Part shown: piece after piece, positions 1 to 7,863 of the stretch
Layout: each line of letters opens with the position of its first letter
Numbering within the stretch: the first letter of the stretch is position 1
Source: Archangium violaceum
GTDB lineage: Bacteria; Myxococcota; Myxococcia; Myxococcales; Myxococcaceae
Assembly: GCF_016887565.1 (NCBI RefSeq)
Contig: NZ_CP069396.1
Location: 12,010,001-12,074,000, forward strand
DNA length: 64,000 nt
Direction: 5' to 3'
Position numbers and translations under genes: made by a program
The notes under the pieces: model-generated
Database searches by the model: none
What the model saw: the letters and a program-made list of their open reading frames with translations, nothing else
What the model was told of the DNA's origin: nothing

Positions 1-636
1 TCGCGTGGTGATGGCATGGTCGAGTCCCAGTGTGGCGAGCGCCTTGCGCAGGGCGTAGATGTGGGTCCGCAGCGCGCTCGACTCCGGTGCGTCCTCCCCC
101 CAGAGCCGCAGCGCCAGTGTCTCCGCCGAGAGCGCGGCGGGCGCGGCCTCCATCAGGAGCCGGAGGAGGAGGACCTCGGTGCGGTGAAGCCGGACGGTGC
201 GCTCGCCGCAGCGCACCTGGCCGCTCTCCGGCGCCAGCGTGAGGCCGCCCACCTGGAGCCGCCGTCCGCTCGGAGGCACGGGCCGGCGCGCGAGGGCTTC
301 CAGCCGCCAGCGCAGCTCCCGCAGTGAGAAGGGCTTGACGAGGTAGTCATCCGCGCCCGCCTGGAAGCCCTCCTGCTTGTCCTCCAGCGTGTCCCGGGCG
401 GTCAGCATGAGGATGGGGACGAGCCGTGGCGCGAGCTGCCGGATGCGCTCGCACACCTCGATGCCGCTCATGCCAGGCAGCATCAGGTCCAGCACGATGA
501 CGTCGTAGGTGTGGGCCAGCGCGAGCGCGAGCCCCTGCGGGCCGGTGGACGCGAAGTCGAGGACGAAGTCCGGCTCCAGGAACCTCGCGATGTTGGCCTG
601 GAGGTCACGATGGTCCTCGACGACGAGCACGCGCAT
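1..636 (-). CDS. OmpR/PhoB-family response regulator (3' end outside window)
   Basis: This is a DNA-binding response regulator of a two-component system. It reads from an ATG at 636 and runs off the window edge after 212 residues, so only the last residues are missing. The N-terminal receiver domain (about 1-115) shows the acidic pair E7-D8, the phospho-acceptor D50 in the run VIVLDLMLPG, and the conserved K101 in DDYLVKPF. A winged-helix output domain (about 128-212) follows, with the usual RTVRLHRTEVLLL and SALRTHIYALRKAL segments. The partner kinase is not visible and may lie beyond the left edge. The next gene is divergent, across about 110 bp. The family is certain; the signal is unknown. 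Confidence 0.93.
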   Translation of the reverse strand, partial: MRVLVVEDHRDLQANIARFLEPDFVLDFASTGPQGLALALAHTYDVIVLDLMLPGMSGIEVCERIRQLAPRLVPILMLTARDTLEDKQEGFQAGADDYLVKPFSLRELRWRLEALARRPVPPSGRRLQVGGLTLAPESGQVRCGERTVRLHRTEVLLLRLLMEAAPAALSAETLALRLWGEDAPESSALRTHIYALRKALATLGLDHAITTR

Positions 637-747
637 GGCGGGAAGGATAACCGCGGCCGCGTCAGCTGAACGTCAACCGGGAATTGACGCGTGGCTGACC
701 CGCGCGCCGGCAGTGTCGGTGCCCCTTCTTCCGCAAGGAGTATCACG

Positions 748-1521
748 ATGATGCGCTCGCTGTTGCTGGGACTCTGGCTGCTGTCCACCTCCGCGGCCCA
801 CGCCGCCCGCCCCGCCATGCCCATGGAGGTCCAGGCAGGGGATGGGGAACGGATTCCCGTGCAGGTGCTGGAGCCGGAAGGGGACGCGGCGAATCCGCCC
901 GTGGCCGTCCTGCTGCACGGCCTCACCCGGAGCAAGGAGGACTGGCTGGCGGATGCGCCTCCCACCCATGGCGGGGCCTTGACGGAGCACCTGCTGAAGT
1001 CCGGCTACCGGGTCTACATCCTGGACGCGAGGCGGCATGGGGAACGGGCGACACCCGAGGCGCGTCCCGGCCAGCTCGCGAAGCGCGCGCATGCGGGCGA
1101 TACCGCGCCGTACCAGGCGATGATCGTGGACACCGTGCGGGATGCGCAGGCGCTCCTCGCGAAGGTGCTCGCCGGGAGCAAGCCGCCGCGGGTGCTCGTC
1201 GCCGGCTACAGCATGGGCGCCCAGGTGGGGCTGCTGCTGGCCTCACGCGAGCCGCGCGTCACGCACCTGGTGACCATGGTGCCACCGCACGTGGACCCCG
1301 TGCTGGGAGACGCCGCGCCCGTGAATCGGATGGGCGGCATCCACCAATCCTGGCTGCTGTTGACGGCGGCGCGCGACACGTTCTCCACGGCGGAGAACAA
1401 CCAGGCGCTGTTCGACGCCGCACCCAGCAAGCACAAGGCCCGCAAGGCCTTCGACAGCGGGCACGCGCTGCCACGCGAGTACGTCGACGAGGTCCGCCGC
1501 TGGCTGGCCGAGGCGCGGTAG
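748..1521 (+). CDS. secreted alpha/beta-hydrolase
   Basis: A 257-residue alpha/beta-hydrolase with an N-terminal signal peptide (MMRSLLLGLWLLSTSAAHA), so it probably acts in the periplasm or outside the cell. The oxyanion segment LLHGLTRS is near residue 56, the nucleophile is S155 in GYSMG, and plausible triad partners are D210 and H239. The ATG at 748 was chosen because AAGGAG lies at 735-740 and it gives a clean signal peptide; an in-frame extension to 691 lacks both. The substrate cannot be told from sequence; dienelactone-hydrolase or esterase-like activity is the general expectation. It is followed closely by a second secreted serine hydrolase. Confidence 0.85.
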   Translation: MMRSLLLGLWLLSTSAAHAARPAMPMEVQAGDGERIPVQVLEPEGDAANPPVAVLLHGLTRSKEDWLADAPPTHGGALTEHLLKSGYRVYILDARRHGERATPEARPGQLAKRAHAGDTAPYQAMIVDTVRDAQALLAKVLAGSKPPRVLVAGYSMGAQVGLLLASREPRVTHLVTMVPPHVDPVLGDAAPVNRMGGIHQSWLLLTAARDTFSTAENNQALFDAAPSKHKARKAFDSGHALPREYVDEVRRWLAEAR

Positions 1522-1575
1522 CGCTCCTGCTCGGCTGGCCGCACGAGAACAGTGCCCCCATCCCTCTCATGCGCT

Positions 1576-2775
1576 ATGCCCATGGCCATGGCACGCTGGA
1601 ACACCCTCGCCCTGCTCTGCGCCCTCGCGGGCTGCGCTCCGACCGTCCGTATGCCGCCGTCCGCGCCGCCGACCCCGTCATCATCCCCGACACCGGACAT
1701 CGAGGCGGCCGATGCCCGCGTGCGGGCCGCCGTCGCCTCGGGCGAGCTCGAGGGGCTGGCGCTGGCCTTCATCGAGGACGGCCAGGTGAAGACGGTCCGC
1801 AGCTACGGCCAGCGCAACGCCGCCGGCCAGCCGCTGCAGACCGAGACCGTGATGTACGGCGCCTCGCTGACCAAGGCGGTCTTCGCCTACACCGTGATGC
1901 AGCTCGTGGACGAGGGCCGCATCGACCTGGACACCTCCATCGCGCGATACCTGGACCGCCCGCTGCCGGACCATCCACGCGACCCGCGCTCCGGCCCCTG
2001 GCCCGACCTGCGGGATGATCCGCGCTGGAAGGACCTGACGCCGCGCATCCTGCTGACCCACCGGTCCGGCTTCGCCAACTTCGCCTTCCTGGAGCCGGAC
2101 GGCAAGCTGCGCTTCCACTTCGATCCGGGCAGCCGCTACGCCTATTCCGGCGAGGGCCTCATCCTGCTGCAGTTCGTGCTGGAGAAGGGCCTCGGCCTGG
2201 ACCTTGGCAGCGAGATGCAGCGACGCGTGTTCGACCGCTTCGACATGCGCAACACCAGCATGATGTGGCGGCCGGATTTCGCGGCCAATCTCGCCGACGG
2301 CATCACCGAGGACCGCCAGTGGCTGCCGCACGACGAGCGCAGCAAGGTGCGCGCCGCCGGCTCGATGGACACCACCATCGAGGACTTCGCCCGCTTCGCC
2401 GCCGGCTTCATGCGCGGGGAGGGCCTGTCGGCGCGCAGCCGCGCGGAGATGGTTCGCGCCCAATGGCCCATCACCACCGCGACCCAGTTCCCCACCCTCC
2501 AGCCGGAACTGGCGCCGGCACAACGGCGCCCGGACCTCGCCGCCGGCCTGGGCGTGATCGTCTTCGACGGCCCGCAGGGCCGCGGCTTCTTCAAGGGCGG
2601 CCATGACGACGCCACCGGCAACACCTGGGTCTGCGTCGAGCGCCGCCGCGCCTGCGTCGTGCTGCTGGCCAACGATGTGAAGGCCGAGGCACTGTTTCCA
2701 GGGCTGGTGAGGCAGTTGCTCGGCGAGACCGGCGTGCCGTGGTCCTGGGAGTATGGTGAGATGTCGATGCGCTGA
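1576..2775 (+). CDS. lipoprotein serine hydrolase of the beta-lactamase (class C/DD-peptidase) family
   Basis: About 399 residues. The N-terminus carries a lipoprotein signal with LAGC at residues 17-20, then a proline-rich linker and a beta-lactamase-fold domain. The SxxK motif is S97-L-T-K100, the YxN-equivalent is Y190-S-G, and the third box is K-G-G-H near residue 343. This pattern is typical of the broad esterase/DD-peptidase/beta-lactamase family (Pfam PF00144) and does not by itself imply drug resistance. Starts at 1552 (GTG), 1576, 1582 or 1588 are all possible; no convincing ribosome site separates them, and 1576 was taken because the lipobox spacing is normal. It follows the alpha/beta-hydrolase by about 50 bp and may be co-transcribed. 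Confidence 0.85.
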   Translation: MPMAMARWNTLALLCALAGCAPTVRMPPSAPPTPSSSPTPDIEAADARVRAAVASGELEGLALAFIEDGQVKTVRSYGQRNAAGQPLQTETVMYGASLTKAVFAYTVMQLVDEGRIDLDTSIARYLDRPLPDHPRDPRSGPWPDLRDDPRWKDLTPRILLTHRSGFANFAFLEPDGKLRFHFDPGSRYAYSGEGLILLQFVLEKGLGLDLGSEMQRRVFDRFDMRNTSMMWRPDFAANLADGITEDRQWLPHDERSKVRAAGSMDTTIEDFARFAAGFMRGEGLSARSRAEMVRAQWPITTATQFPTLQPELAPAQRRPDLAAGLGVIVFDGPQGRGFFKGGHDDATGNTWVCVERRRACVVLLANDVKAEALFPGLVRQLLGETGVPWSWEYGEMSMR

Positions 2776-2855
2776 GCCGATACGACGTCACAGCCTGCCA
2801 CCGCTCGCGGTGTTATCTCCAGTCACCCGGATGACCACCGGAGACGGAGCAGGGT

Positions 2856-3887
2856 ATGCAAAAGCTGGAACAGCAAGAGACATCACCGCAGGGCGCGATG
2901 CTGCAGATGATCACAGCCTTCTGGTTGCCCCAGGCCATCCACACGGCGGCGAAATGGCGCGTCCCTGATTTCTTGAAGGACGGGCCCAAGACGGCGGCCG
3001 AGCTGGCCCGTGACACGCAGACGCATGAGGACGCCCTTCGCCGGTTGCTGCGGACGCTCTCGAGTGTTGGCGTCTTCGCTGAAACGGAGGACGGACGCTT
3101 CGAGCTGACGCCGCTGTCCCAGACGCTGCGCTCGGATGTGCCAGACTCGCTACGGGGCTACCTGATGCTGGTGGACTCCGAGTGGTTCTGGCGGGGTTGG
3201 GCGCAGCTCCCTCATGCCGTCAAGACGGGTCAGCCCGGGTTCGAGCAAGCCCACGGACAGCCCTTCTTCGAGTACCTGTCCAGGCACGCGGAACACGGGG
3301 CGGTCTTCAACACGGCGATGACGTCGTTCTCCGCGATGAGCGGCACCGAGGTCGTACCGGAGCGGTATGACTTCTCGAAGGTGAAGACAGTCGTCGACGT
3401 CGCGGGTGGTCAGGGCTCATTCCTCGTTCACGTGTTGAACGCACACCCGCATCTGCGCGGCGTGCTGTTCGAGCTGCCGCCCGTCATCGAGGAGGCCAGG
3501 GCGACGCTCGAGAAGAGTGGCGTGGCCGACCGCTGCACGTGGCTCGGCGGCAGCTTCTTCGAGTCGGTGCCCACAGGTCATGACCTGTACATGATGAAGA
3601 TGATCATCCACGACTGGGCGGACGATCAGGCCGTGCGCATCCTGAAGAGCTGTCGCCAGGCGATGCGGGACGACTCCAAGCTGCTGCTGATCGAACAGCT
3701 CCTTCCGGAGCGGAGGTTGTCGGGTCTGCAGATGTTCATCGACCTGACGATGATGACGATGTTCGGCAGCAAGGAGCGCACCGCGAAGGAGTTCCAGGCC
3801 TTGTTCGCACAGGCCGGGCTCGAGCTGACGCGAACCATCGAGCTGGTCAATGGCTTCGCGATCATCGAGGCGCGGCCGAGCGTCTGA
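2856..3887 (+). CDS. class I SAM-dependent O-methyltransferase (acetylserotonin/caffeate-type)
   Basis: A 343-residue methyltransferase with an N-terminal dimerisation winged helix (about 10-100) and a C-terminal Rossmann domain. The SAM-binding motif VVDVAGGQGSF starts at residue 180, and the family catalytic histidine is H252 in IIHDWADD. Such enzymes methylate small aromatic hydroxyls and are common tailoring enzymes for secondary metabolites; no pathway partners are adjacent. An AG-rich ribosome site (GGAG...CAGGG) precedes the ATG. A collapsed second copy of its 5' region lies at 48,076-48,183, with about 180 bp deleted between two retained pieces. Confidence 0.92.
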   Translation: MQKLEQQETSPQGAMLQMITAFWLPQAIHTAAKWRVPDFLKDGPKTAAELARDTQTHEDALRRLLRTLSSVGVFAETEDGRFELTPLSQTLRSDVPDSLRGYLMLVDSEWFWRGWAQLPHAVKTGQPGFEQAHGQPFFEYLSRHAEHGAVFNTAMTSFSAMSGTEVVPERYDFSKVKTVVDVAGGQGSFLVHVLNAHPHLRGVLFELPPVIEEARATLEKSGVADRCTWLGGSFFESVPTGHDLYMMKMIIHDWADDQAVRILKSCRQAMRDDSKLLLIEQLLPERRLSGLQMFIDLTMMTMFGSKERTAKEFQALFAQAGLELTRTIELVNGFAIIEARPSV

Positions 3888-3991
3888 CCCTCTTCCAGGT
3901 CTTCGCCGCGGCGAGCGCCTCGTCGAAATCCAGGCTGGCGGCCGCGGAGGTGCGCTGGTCAAGGAACCCGGGGAAATCGTAATCTCCGGGT

Positions 3992-4903
3992 GTGAGCTCC
4001 CCCAGCGCCTCCGCCCCCCGCTTCCAGACCCTCTCGCGCCAGGACTTCGAGAGGGACTTCCTCGCGCGAACCCCCGTCGTCCTCACCGAGGCCCTGACGC
4101 ACTGGGCCGCCTTCCGCTCCTGGACCTGGGACTCGCTGCGGGAGCGCTGTGGCCAGCGCGAGGTCGAGGTCGAGGTCTACCCGGACGGTAACCGCGCCGC
4201 GATGTGGGCCTTCACTCCGATGACGCTCGGACAGTACCTGGAGCGGATGAACGGCGAGGAGCACCGCAAGTACTACCTCGCCGAGTCCCCCGTGCGGACG
4301 GTCTTCCCCGAGCTGCTCGGGGACCTGGGCGAGCTCGGGCTGGTGGCGCCCGAGCGCATCATCAAGCAGGTGGCCTTCGTGGGGCGGGACTCCTTCTCCA
4401 CGCTGCACTACCACCCCCGCAACGAGGCGGTGGCCGTGCAGGTGCTGGGCACCAAGAGGTTGCTCCTCTACCCACCGTCTCAGACGGAGCGCATCTACCC
4501 GCATCCCTGGTACTCGCCCCGGTTCAACTTCAGCACCCTCCCATTGGATGGGGCGTCCCGGGAGGAGCTGTACCCGAGGTACCCGAAGTTCAAGGAGGCC
4601 ACCCCCCTCGAAGTCGTCCTGCGTCCGGGGGAGCTGCTCTACATCCCGGTCGGCTGGTGGCACTCGGCGGAAGGGGAAGGGCGAAACCTGACGATCACCT
4701 CGTTCTGGAGCTCGGAGCCGCGGCACTGGCTCGCCGCACCCACCGGGTGGCGGGATGCCTGCAACTACCCCATCTTCCAGACGCTGCGCTGGATGGACCG
4801 GAGCGCCCGGCGGCTGGGTCTCCAGGAGTCCGCCTGGCGCCTCGCCGAGAAGCTGGGGTTGATCGACGACGCCTCGAAGATGTCGACCTACGCGTCCTGG
4901 TGA
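3992..4903 (+). CDS. cupin-8/JmjC-like Fe(II)/2-oxoglutarate dioxygenase-fold protein with HxH in place of HxD
   Basis: A 303-residue protein of the JmjC-like cupin group (asparaginyl and peptidyl hydroxylases). The core TLHYHPRNE...QVLGTKRLLLYPP matches the family, with K155 at the usual oxoglutarate-contact position, and IPVGWWH supplies the last metal ligand H224. The metal motif reads H139-Y-H141 where the family normally has H-x-D, so the facial triad would be three histidines. A GTG start at 3992 is used; no good ribosome site is visible. It stands alone between the O-methyltransferase and an outer-membrane gene. The fold is confident. Activity is uncertain, because three-His cupins often do not use oxoglutarate. 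Confidence 0.82.
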   Translation: MSSPSASAPRFQTLSRQDFERDFLARTPVVLTEALTHWAAFRSWTWDSLRERCGQREVEVEVYPDGNRAAMWAFTPMTLGQYLERMNGEEHRKYYLAESPVRTVFPELLGDLGELGLVAPERIIKQVAFVGRDSFSTLHYHPRNEAVAVQVLGTKRLLLYPPSQTERIYPHPWYSPRFNFSTLPLDGASREELYPRYPKFKEATPLEVVLRPGELLYIPVGWWHSAEGEGRNLTITSFWSSEPRHWLAAPTGWRDACNYPIFQTLRWMDRSARRLGLQESAWRLAEKLGLIDDASKMSTYASW

Positions 4904-5016
4904 GCTCGCTTCCAGGGCCTCCCGGGTCCCAGCCTGGCTCGTGATTCAGGCTCACGGAGAGTCCTGAGACAGTGATACAACGCGAGAAGCCGTCCATGCC
5001 CCAGACAGGAGGCCCG

Positions 5017-5607
5017 ATGAGGCTGCTGTGCATCGACATGAGAACGGCCCTGGCTGCTGTTGTCCTCATGGGGGGGCCGGTGTGGGCGGCGGAGCCCATC
5101 GACGTCAGCGATAAGACCCAGGAGACGGCTCCGCGCAACTACGGAAACGTGCGCATCGGTGCCTCCACCTCGAGCCGGCGCCCCTCCCTGTGCTTGGAGC
5201 TCTCTCCCCTGGAGATGCTCTCCTTCGAGGGGTGCGGGACGGGCTCGGGCTTCCTGCATCACGACCCGGAGCCGGAGATTGCCCACTTCCGCTCGTGGCT
5301 GAAGCTCACGTCCTGGAAGACGGCCATCGGTTGGCTGCAGCCGCGTCTAGGCCTCGGCTTCGCGGAGCTGCAGGTGGGTGAAGACGGCAGCGGCTTCCAA
5401 TTCTCCGGGGTGGGCGCCACGGGCGTGGAGACGGCCGGACCCGAGGTGGGAGCCTCGCTGCGCTTGCTCTTCCCCACCGCGAGCGGTGTCGAATTCGTGA
5501 GCGAAATCGGGGTGAGCGGGGCGTATTTCCACTACGCACCGCGGCTCACCGTGCCGCAGTTCCGCTTCCAGCCAAGCGCGAGCCTCTCGCTGGGTGTTGG
5601 TTTCTGA
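5017..5607 (+). CDS. predicted outer-membrane beta-barrel protein, unknown function
   Basis: A 196-residue exported protein. The start at 5017 has a strong AGGAGG at 5007-5012 and yields a signal peptide ending near VWAA. The mature part has alternating polar and aromatic strands and ends in SLSLGVGF, with the C-terminal phenylalanine typical of BAM-assembled barrels. No family is recognised with confidence. The downstream VTT membrane gene begins 11 bp after the stop with its own GGGGAG site, so the two are probably one operon. Confidence 0.7.
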   Translation: MRLLCIDMRTALAAVVLMGGPVWAAEPIDVSDKTQETAPRNYGNVRIGASTSSRRPSLCLELSPLEMLSFEGCGTGSGFLHHDPEPEIAHFRSWLKLTSWKTAIGWLQPRLGLGFAELQVGEDGSGFQFSGVGATGVETAGPEVGASLRLLFPTASGVEFVSEIGVSGAYFHYAPRLTVPQFRFQPSASLSLGVGF

Positions 5608-5618
5608 AGGGGAGAACG

Positions 5619-6290
5619 GTGGTGCACGAGGACACGACTCGCGCTTCCCACGGAACTCCCCGGAGCGCGGTCAAGGGGTGGGTGATGTTCTGCGGCCTGT
5701 TGCTGGCCGCCATCCTGGTGCCCTTCGCCTTGCTGGGTGACGGACTGGAAGCGGCCACCCGCGGGCTGCTGGGAAGTCCCTGGCCCGCGTGGCAGTGGTC
5801 GCTCCTGCTGGGAGGACTGCTCGCGAGCGATATCCTGCTCCCGGTGCCCTCCAGCCTCGTCAGCACCGCCGCGGGTGCCGGGCTGGGCTTCTGGTGGGGC
5901 CTGCTCACCTCATGGGCCGGGACGATGGTGGGCTGCGGACTGGGCTATCTGCTCGGGGCACGGGCCGGCACGGCGATGCTGCGGCGGTTGGCGGGCGAGA
6001 CCGAGCTGGCGCGCGTGGCGCGGGCCTCCGAGCGCTATGGCCACTGGTACCTGCTGCTCTTTCGTGGGGTCCCCGTGCTGGCGGAGGCGTCGGTGGTCTT
6101 CGCGGGAGTGAGCCGGATGCCGTTGCGCCGCTTCCTCGCACTCGCGGCCCTCTCCAACCTGGGCGTCTGCGCCAGCTATGCGGCGGTGGGGGCCGCGGCG
6201 ATGAAAGCAGCAGCGTTCCTGTTGCTCTTCGCGGGGATGGTGCTGCTTCCCGCCCTCGCGCTATGGCTCGCGCGCGGGCTGAAGGTTTGA
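5619..6290 (+). CDS. VTT-domain (DedA/TVP38-like) membrane protein
   Basis: A 223-residue polytopic inner-membrane protein that begins at a GTG (5619) preceded by GGGGAG. It has about five hydrophobic segments (near 20-42, 55-85, 88-110, 145-170 and 185-220). The central block LLASDILLPVPSSLVSTAAGAGLG and the later FRGVPVLAEASVVFAGVSRM carry the proline and glycine re-entrant signatures of VTT/DedA proteins, which are thought to move or scramble lipids such as undecaprenyl phosphate and to support membrane homeostasis. It is likely co-transcribed with the barrel gene. The substrate is unknown. Confidence 0.82.
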   Translation: MVHEDTTRASHGTPRSAVKGWVMFCGLLLAAILVPFALLGDGLEAATRGLLGSPWPAWQWSLLLGGLLASDILLPVPSSLVSTAAGAGLGFWWGLLTSWAGTMVGCGLGYLLGARAGTAMLRRLAGETELARVARASERYGHWYLLLFRGVPVLAEASVVFAGVSRMPLRRFLALAALSNLGVCASYAAVGAAAMKAAAFLLLFAGMVLLPALALWLARGLKV

Positions 6291-6350
6291 CTCGATGAGC
6301 ACGGCTCCTGGCTCATGGCGTCCCCCTCCGCGAGGGACCAGCCGTGCAGC

Positions 6351-6665
6351 TCACGCCCCGGTCTTCGAGGGCGCTCGCAGGAGCGCATCCAGGAGACCGG
6401 GGAATCGCCGGTCCAGCTCCGCCCGGCGCAGGGCGTTCATGTGTACGACGCCTTCGGTGCGCGTCCACACCAGGCCGGCTTCGCGGAGCACCTTGAAGTG
6501 ATGCGACATGGTGGACTTCGGCCGACCGCCATCCAAGGCGCCACAGCTGGCCTCCCCCTCTGCCGCGAGCTGGCGCACGATCCCGAGCCGCACGGGGTCG
6601 CTCAGGGCGTGAAGGAGCTGCTCAACCGTGACCTCCTCGATGGCCGGGTGCTTGTAGGCTTTCAC
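6351..6665 (-). CDS. ArsR-family winged-helix repressor
   Basis: About 104 residues from a GTG at 6665 (first residues MKAYKHPAIEEVTVEQ). The core EQLLHALSDPVRLGIVRQL...STMSHHFKVLREAGLV is the ArsR/SmtB HTH. The recognition helix contains KSTMSHHFKVL, and the wing follows at RTEGVV. The only cysteine (ASCGAL) lies in the helix before the recognition helix, so thiol or oxidant sensing is possible but unproven. It is divergent from an Old Yellow Enzyme gene across about 100 bp, an arrangement common in ene-reductase regulators (inference). A TTG at 6722 would extend it, but that extension runs through the operator-like palindrome, so the GTG is preferred. Confidence 0.85.
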   Translation of the reverse strand: MKAYKHPAIEEVTVEQLLHALSDPVRLGIVRQLAAEGEASCGALDGGRPKSTMSHHFKVLREAGLVWTRTEGVVHMNALRRAELDRRFPGLLDALLRAPSKTGA

Positions 6666-6701
6666 CGTGCGCTTTTCGCACGATTCGCGACCGGACGCAT
6701 A

Positions 6702-6719
6702 GTTCGATGGATTTCGAAC
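6702..6719. promoter_or_regulatory. operator-like palindrome between arsR-type gene and ene-reductase gene
   Basis: GTTCGA (6702-6707) and TCGAAC (6714-6719) form a perfect 6+6 inverted repeat with a 6-nt centre. It lies in the divergent promoter region, 37 bp upstream of the regulator start and 47 bp upstream of the oxidoreductase start. Its position fits an autoregulatory ArsR operator. This is inferred from symmetry and placement only. Confidence 0.5.
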
Positions 6720-6765
6720 CAATGCGGTGTTAGGGAAGACTCCTCATCTAGGGATGGAGTCGCCA

Positions 6766-7863
6766 ATGCCAGCGTTGTTCGAGCCGTTCACCCTCAAAGG
6801 CGTCACCCTGCGTAATCGCATCGCGGTCTCGCCCATGTGCCAGTACTCCGCGGAGGACGGGCTCGTCACCCAGTGGCACGGGCCGCACTACACCTCGCTC
6901 GCCCGCGGCGGCGCGGGGCTCGTGGTGGTGGAGGCCACCAGCGTCTCGCCCGAGGGGCGCATCACCCCGGCCGATCTCGGCATCTGGACCGACGCGCACG
7001 CCGAGGCGCTGCGCCCCATCGTCCGGTCGATCAAGGCCGCCGGCGCCGTCCCCGGCATCCAGATCGCCCACGCCGGCCGCAAGGCCAGCGCCAACCGCCC
7101 CTGGGAAGGCGATGACCACATGGCGCCTGGCGACCCGCGGGGCTGGGAAACCATCGCCCCCTCGCCCATCGCCTTCGGCGGCAACCTGCCCCAGGCTCCC
7201 CGTGAGATGACGCGCGAGGACATCGCGCGGGTGCGCGCCGACTTCGTCCGGGCCGCCGAGCGGGCCCGGGACGCCGGGTTCGAGTGGCTGATGCTCCACT
7301 TCGCCCACGGCTACCTGGCCCAGAGCTTCTTCTCCATTCATTCCAACCAGCGCACGGACGAGTACGGCGGCAGCGCCGAAAACCGTGGCCGATTCCTGGT
7401 GGAGACACTGGCCGCCGTGCGCGAGGTCTGGCCAGAGGACCGTCCGCTCTCGGCCCGCTTCGGAGTGCTCGAGTTCGACGGCCGGGACGAAGAGACGCTG
7501 GCGGAGTCCATCGACCTGGTCTCGAGGTTCAAGGCCGCCGGCCTGGACTTCATCGACGTGAGCATGGGCTTCTCCACGCCCGCGGCGAAGATCCCCTGGG
7601 CCCCGAGCTTCATGGCCGACATCGCCCGGCGCGTGCGCGCCGAGACCGGCCTGCCCAACGCCACCAGCTGGTACATCAGCGACCCGGAGGCCGCGAACGC
7701 ATTGGTGGCGGAGGGAAAGATCGACCTCGTGATGCTCGGCCGACCCCTGCTCGCCGATCCGCACTGGCCCTATGCCGCGGCGAAGAAGCTTGGGGTGGAT
7801 AAGCCCTCCTGGGCGCTGCCAGCGCCCTACGCCCACTGGCTGGAGCGCTATCGCGCCGGCTAG
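6766..7863 (+). CDS. Old Yellow Enzyme, YqjM-like NADPH-dependent ene-reductase
   Basis: A 365-residue FMN-dependent TIM-barrel oxidoreductase that reduces activated C=C bonds. Class signatures include C25 in the SPMCQYS motif (the redox-tuning cysteine of YqjM-type enzymes), HAGRKAS at 102-108, the substrate-binding pair H178/H181 followed by Y183 in HFAHGYL, and the flavin-phosphate region MLGRPLLADP near the C-terminus. The ATG at 6766 was preferred over 6727 (GTG) and 6754 because GGAG at 6756-6759 sits six bases upstream. It is divergent from an ArsR-type regulator. Its stop overlaps the stop of the convergent PAP2 gene by sharing CTAG. Confidence 0.93.
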   Translation: MPALFEPFTLKGVTLRNRIAVSPMCQYSAEDGLVTQWHGPHYTSLARGGAGLVVVEATSVSPEGRITPADLGIWTDAHAEALRPIVRSIKAAGAVPGIQIAHAGRKASANRPWEGDDHMAPGDPRGWETIAPSPIAFGGNLPQAPREMTREDIARVRADFVRAAERARDAGFEWLMLHFAHGYLAQSFFSIHSNQRTDEYGGSAENRGRFLVETLAAVREVWPEDRPLSARFGVLEFDGRDEETLAESIDLVSRFKAAGLDFIDVSMGFSTPAAKIPWAPSFMADIARRVRAETGLPNATSWYISDPEAANALVAEGKIDLVMLGRPLLADPHWPYAAAKKLGVDKPSWALPAPYAHWLERYRAG

